Source: CBDCWO01 sp965223405 (GTDB taxonomy: Bacteria > Bacteroidota > Bacteroidia > Chitinophagales > Saprospiraceae). From it: a stretch of DNA of 64,000 bases. Positions within the stretch are counted from its first letter, which is position 1; each line of letters opens with the position of its first letter. The translations under genes were made by a program, and so were the position numbers. Below the pieces are notes generated by a model that was given only the letters and a program-made list of their open reading frames with translations, was not told the origin of the DNA and ran no database searches. This document shows, in pieces, positions 63,030 through 64,000 of this stretch. The DNA is taken from assembly GCA_965223405.1 (NCBI GenBank), contig CBDCWO010000006.1, forward strand, positions 930,001 through 994,000, given 5' to 3'.

Positions 63030-64000
63030 TTATAATGATACTCTTAACCCAAAGGTTATATTACGATGAAGTGGGTAATTCCTGGAAGGACTTGTCCTAG
63101 CTGCTTCCGGGTCAAAAGAATTTTTATAAATTCCCAGATTTGACAGAGTAAAAATATTCTCACCGGCTACATATAGTTGCAGATGGTTGATACCTACTTT
63201 AGAGGTGATCCGCTGAGGAATATCAAATCCCAAATTGATATTTTTCAACCTTAAATAAGTGACATCATACCGATAAAAATCGGAGTTCCTGGCATTGTTT
63301 GCACCGGGTGAAATCGTCGCGGCCGGCAATTGGGCATTGGGATTGACGTTTTCACCTGGATTGTCCTCCGCAGGCTGCCACCTTAAGTCATAATGATAGG
63401 TAAGGGGTGTCGAAAAATTGCTAAACATATTTCTAGCGGACCCGCTGATATTTATACTGAACCGAGATGCTCCTTGTAGTAAAACATTTAGACTTAATCC
63501 CTTATAATTAGCACCCAGAATCAATCCGTAAGCAAAGTCAGGCAGACCGCTGGCATAAGCAATTTGATCCTGGTCTCGAAAATCAATGACTCCATCACTA
63601 TTCAAATCAACATATTTAATATCTCCAGGACGAAGGGTACTATTATCCTGATCGTCTTGGATCACTGAATGATTGTCAATTTCTGCTTGGTTCATAAATA
63701 TACCATCTGATATATATCCGAAATTTCGGTTTACCCACTGATTTTCACGACCAAAGATTCTCAATTGATCCGGATCTGTAAATTTTTCTTCATCAAATAC
63801 ATTTCCCCATTTTGCCCTCGCAAAGGTGATATTAGGTGAAATGTCCAATCTTAAATCACCGATTCGTTGTCTATAGGTTAGTTGTAATTCAACTCCCCTG
63901 TTTGTTCTGCTATTTAAGTTGACCAATGGAAGTGCTCCTCCAAAAGTACTGGGAATCGCTTTCAGATTTTGCCCAAGTAGCCCTTCTCTGTTACGGTAGA
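63030..64000 (-). CDS. SusC/RagA TonB-linked outer-membrane protein, C-terminal part (partial)
   Basis: The frame is open through the window edge, so only the C-terminal 320 or so residues are here. NTNRGVELQLTYRQ, DITFARAKW-like barrel strands, the GDIKYVDLNSDGVIDFRDQ loop, and the final GLRVSL strand are typical of SusC-type barrels. A TTG at 63926 is an internal codon. It pairs with the SusD gene 18 bases downstream to take up a polymer or peptide with TonB energy. Confidence 0.93.
   Translation of the reverse strand, partial: YRNREGLLGQNLKAIPSTFGGALPLVNLNSRTNRGVELQLTYRQRIGDLRLDISPNITFARAKWGNVFDEEKFTDPDQLRIFGRENQWVNRNFGYISDGIFMNQAEIDNHSVIQDDQDNSTLRPGDIKYVDLNSDGVIDFRDQDQIAYASGLPDFAYGLILGANYKGLSLNVLLQGASRFSINISGSARNMFSNFSTPLTYHYDLRWQPAEDNPGENVNPNAQLPAATISPGANNARNSDFYRYDVTYLRLKNINLGFDIPQRITSKVGINHLQLYVAGENIFTLSNLGIYKNSFDPEAARTSPSRNYPLHRNITFGLRVSL

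Overview
The window comes from a member of the Bacteroidota, most probably a Saprospiria-like organism. The signs are type IX secretion (T9SS) C-terminal sorting domains, a PorP/SprF-like and a PorW/SprE-like protein, a SusC/SusD pair, bactofilin, GSCFA, DUF2911 and DUF2461 proteins, and promoters of the Bacteroidota type (TTG, about 20 nt, TAnnTTTG). Base composition is AT-rich, genes are tightly packed and often overlap by 4-17 nt, and no tRNA, rRNA, CRISPR array, prophage or transposase is visible.

Region 1 (0-8.8 kb): after the tail of a T9SS cargo gene and a DUF2461 gene lies a complete tryptophan operon on the minus strand, trpE-G-D-C-F-B-A, ending in a DAHP synthase gene. Its leader encodes a short peptide with three consecutive Trp codons, followed by a perfect 13-bp terminator hairpin with a U-tract and a competing antiterminator pairing. 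This is a textbook layout for ribosome-mediated attenuation and the clearest regulatory system here.

Region 2 (8.8-24.4 kb): a SEC-C protein, a pabA-pabB-pabC folate operon, holA, an orphan PDZ protein, surE-(membrane protein)-lpxB-methyltransferase, radC, a cystathionine gamma-synthase-like gene, HU, and a peptide-type ABC importer (binding lipoprotein plus two enlarged permeases, no ATPase nearby).

Region 3 (24.4-38.5 kb): envelope and secretion genes: a TIGR01777 epimerase, a HAD phosphatase, an M23 peptidase divergent from the PorW-like TPR lipoprotein, a VOC protein, a bactofilin-AtpZ-membrane protein-biotinyl carrier cluster, a PorP-like protein, a two-gene module of a trypsin-like protease and a YbjN-like protein, GSCFA, and an amidohydrolase.

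Region 4 (38.8-47.3 kb): an ECF sigma/putative anti-sigma operon that continues into two Spy/CpxP-like proteins, the second carrying a T9SS sorting tail; then DUF1573, DUF2911 and GbsR-type regulator genes. A 207-bp element with 22-bp terminal inverted repeats abuts gcvT and supplies its stop codon. gcvT is translationally coupled to a HEAT-repeat/cyclophilin lipoprotein.

Region 5 (47.4-64 kb): a class A penicillin-binding protein, aroB-ABM-SAM hydrolase, phoH-aroA, a 1643-residue cysteine-rich HYR-like repeat protein with recently amplified DNA repeats, a six-repeat Kelch-like lipoprotein, and a SusD gene with the end of its SusC partner. Together with regions 1 and 2, the window holds shikimate (aroF-like, aroB, aroA), tryptophan and p-aminobenzoate genes in four separate units.
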